Source: Opitutaceae bacterium EW11 (GTDB lineage: Bacteria > Verrucomicrobiota > Verrucomicrobiia > Opitutales > Opitutaceae). From it: a DNA stretch of 64,000 nucleotides. The stretch is from positions 124,001-188,000 of the forward strand of contig QAYY01000001.1 in NCBI GenBank assembly GCA_003054665.1. The letters run 5' to 3'. The notes below the pieces were generated by a model. The model worked only from the letters and a program-made list of their open reading frames with translations, was not told the DNA's origin and searched no databases. A program made the translations under genes and the position numbers. Positions 63,728-64,000 of the stretch are shown one piece after another (within the stretch, counting starts at the first letter, position 1; each line of letters opens with the position of its first letter).

Positions 63728-64000
63728 ATGAGCCTGTCGCGATCCCTGTTGAGCACCGGGAGTGGGTTTCTGGACCGCGTACTCTGCGTCGTCGGCGCCG
63801 TCCTCTTTTCCCAAGGACCGGAATTCATCCAACAGTACCTCCAGCGACTAGGCGGCCACGTCGACGAAGCCCGCCGCCAGGTGGAGCAGTTCCGACACAC
63901 CGCCGAGCAATCGGGCGTTTCGCTCGAGCAACTCATCGCCCAGACCAACGCCAACGCCGATCCCGCCGTCGCCAAGCTCGGTGGCGTGATGAGTTCGGCG
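63728..64000 (+). CDS. DUF2937 family protein (3' end outside window)
   Basis: The first 91 residues are seen, from the ATG at 63728. MSLSRSLLSTGSGFLDRVLC leads into VVGAVLFSQGPEFIQQYLQR and LGGHVDEARRQVEQFRHTAE. The RLGGHxDEARRQ segment is the DUF2937 signature. Members are proteins of about 170 residues with an N-terminal membrane helix, then a helical region and a second helix; function is unknown. The frame is still open at the window end. Confidence 0.8.
   Translation, partial: MSLSRSLLSTGSGFLDRVLCVVGAVLFSQGPEFIQQYLQRLGGHVDEARRQVEQFRHTAEQSGVSLEQLIAQTNANADPAVAKLGGVMSSA

Overview
The window is GC-rich chromosomal DNA with dense, often ATGA-overlapping genes. It most resembles a member of the Opitutaceae (phylum Verrucomicrobiota). 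That assignment is an inference from gene content: the rplY-pth-rpsF-ssb cluster, Ala/Pro-rich protein tails, a split MetH, a GldA/GldF/GldG-like set with a DUF4340 protein, and several large secreted proteins of a verrucomicrobial type. No rRNA, tRNA, CRISPR array, integrase or insertion sequence was found. This looks like core genome rather than an island.

Layout. 1-4000: the end of an esterase, a DUF2164 protein, then the minus-strand translation cluster rplY-pth-rpsF with a strong terminator before ssb. 4001-9430: a two-gene ABC exporter, proA, a convergent cysteine-rich copper-storage-type protein and a small secreted protein. 9433-13628: a two-gene minus-strand sugar-nucleotide unit, made of a GalU-like protein and a large GHMP-kinase/UDPGP-nucleotidyltransferase fusion. 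13733-16559: nadC, birA and coaX for NAD, biotin and CoA. 16796-25131: an ABC ATPase and permease, a GldG-like protein, a DUF4340 protein and an AsmA-like giant. 25222-34580: a hybrid histidine kinase, a Tat-exported Gfo/Idh/MocA oxidoreductase and pyruvate carboxylase, which needs the biotin that BirA attaches.

34646-51920 is the most coherent block. A two-part ThrE-like exporter is followed by a roughly 11.5 kb minus-strand cobalamin unit: btuB-btuF-btuC-btuD-cobO-cobQ-cobD-cbiB-cobU-cobT-cobS-cobC. It is headed by a cobalamin riboswitch that I recognise at about 47740-47965. Genes for corrin-ring synthesis and for the lower ligand are absent from the window, so the unit looks like corrinoid uptake, adenosylation and nucleotide-loop assembly. 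Divergently transcribed from the same control region is B12-dependent methionine synthase, encoded as two genes (homocysteine module, then folate/B12/SAM modules). An inverted repeat sits directly in front of its first start codon.

52043-64000: a small secreted protein, a cNMP/CBS/DUF294 protein translationally coupled to a DEDDh exonuclease, rlmN, a secreted GH31 glucosidase-like enzyme, two tandem paralogous secreted TPR proteins that share their leader sequence, a small lipoprotein, a roughly 500-base stretch with one doubtful reading frame, and the start of a DUF2937 protein cut by the window edge.

The best candidates for something little described are the kinase/UDPGP fusion with its degenerate GalU-like partner, the B12 riboswitch/split-metH control region, and the tandem TPR paralogues.
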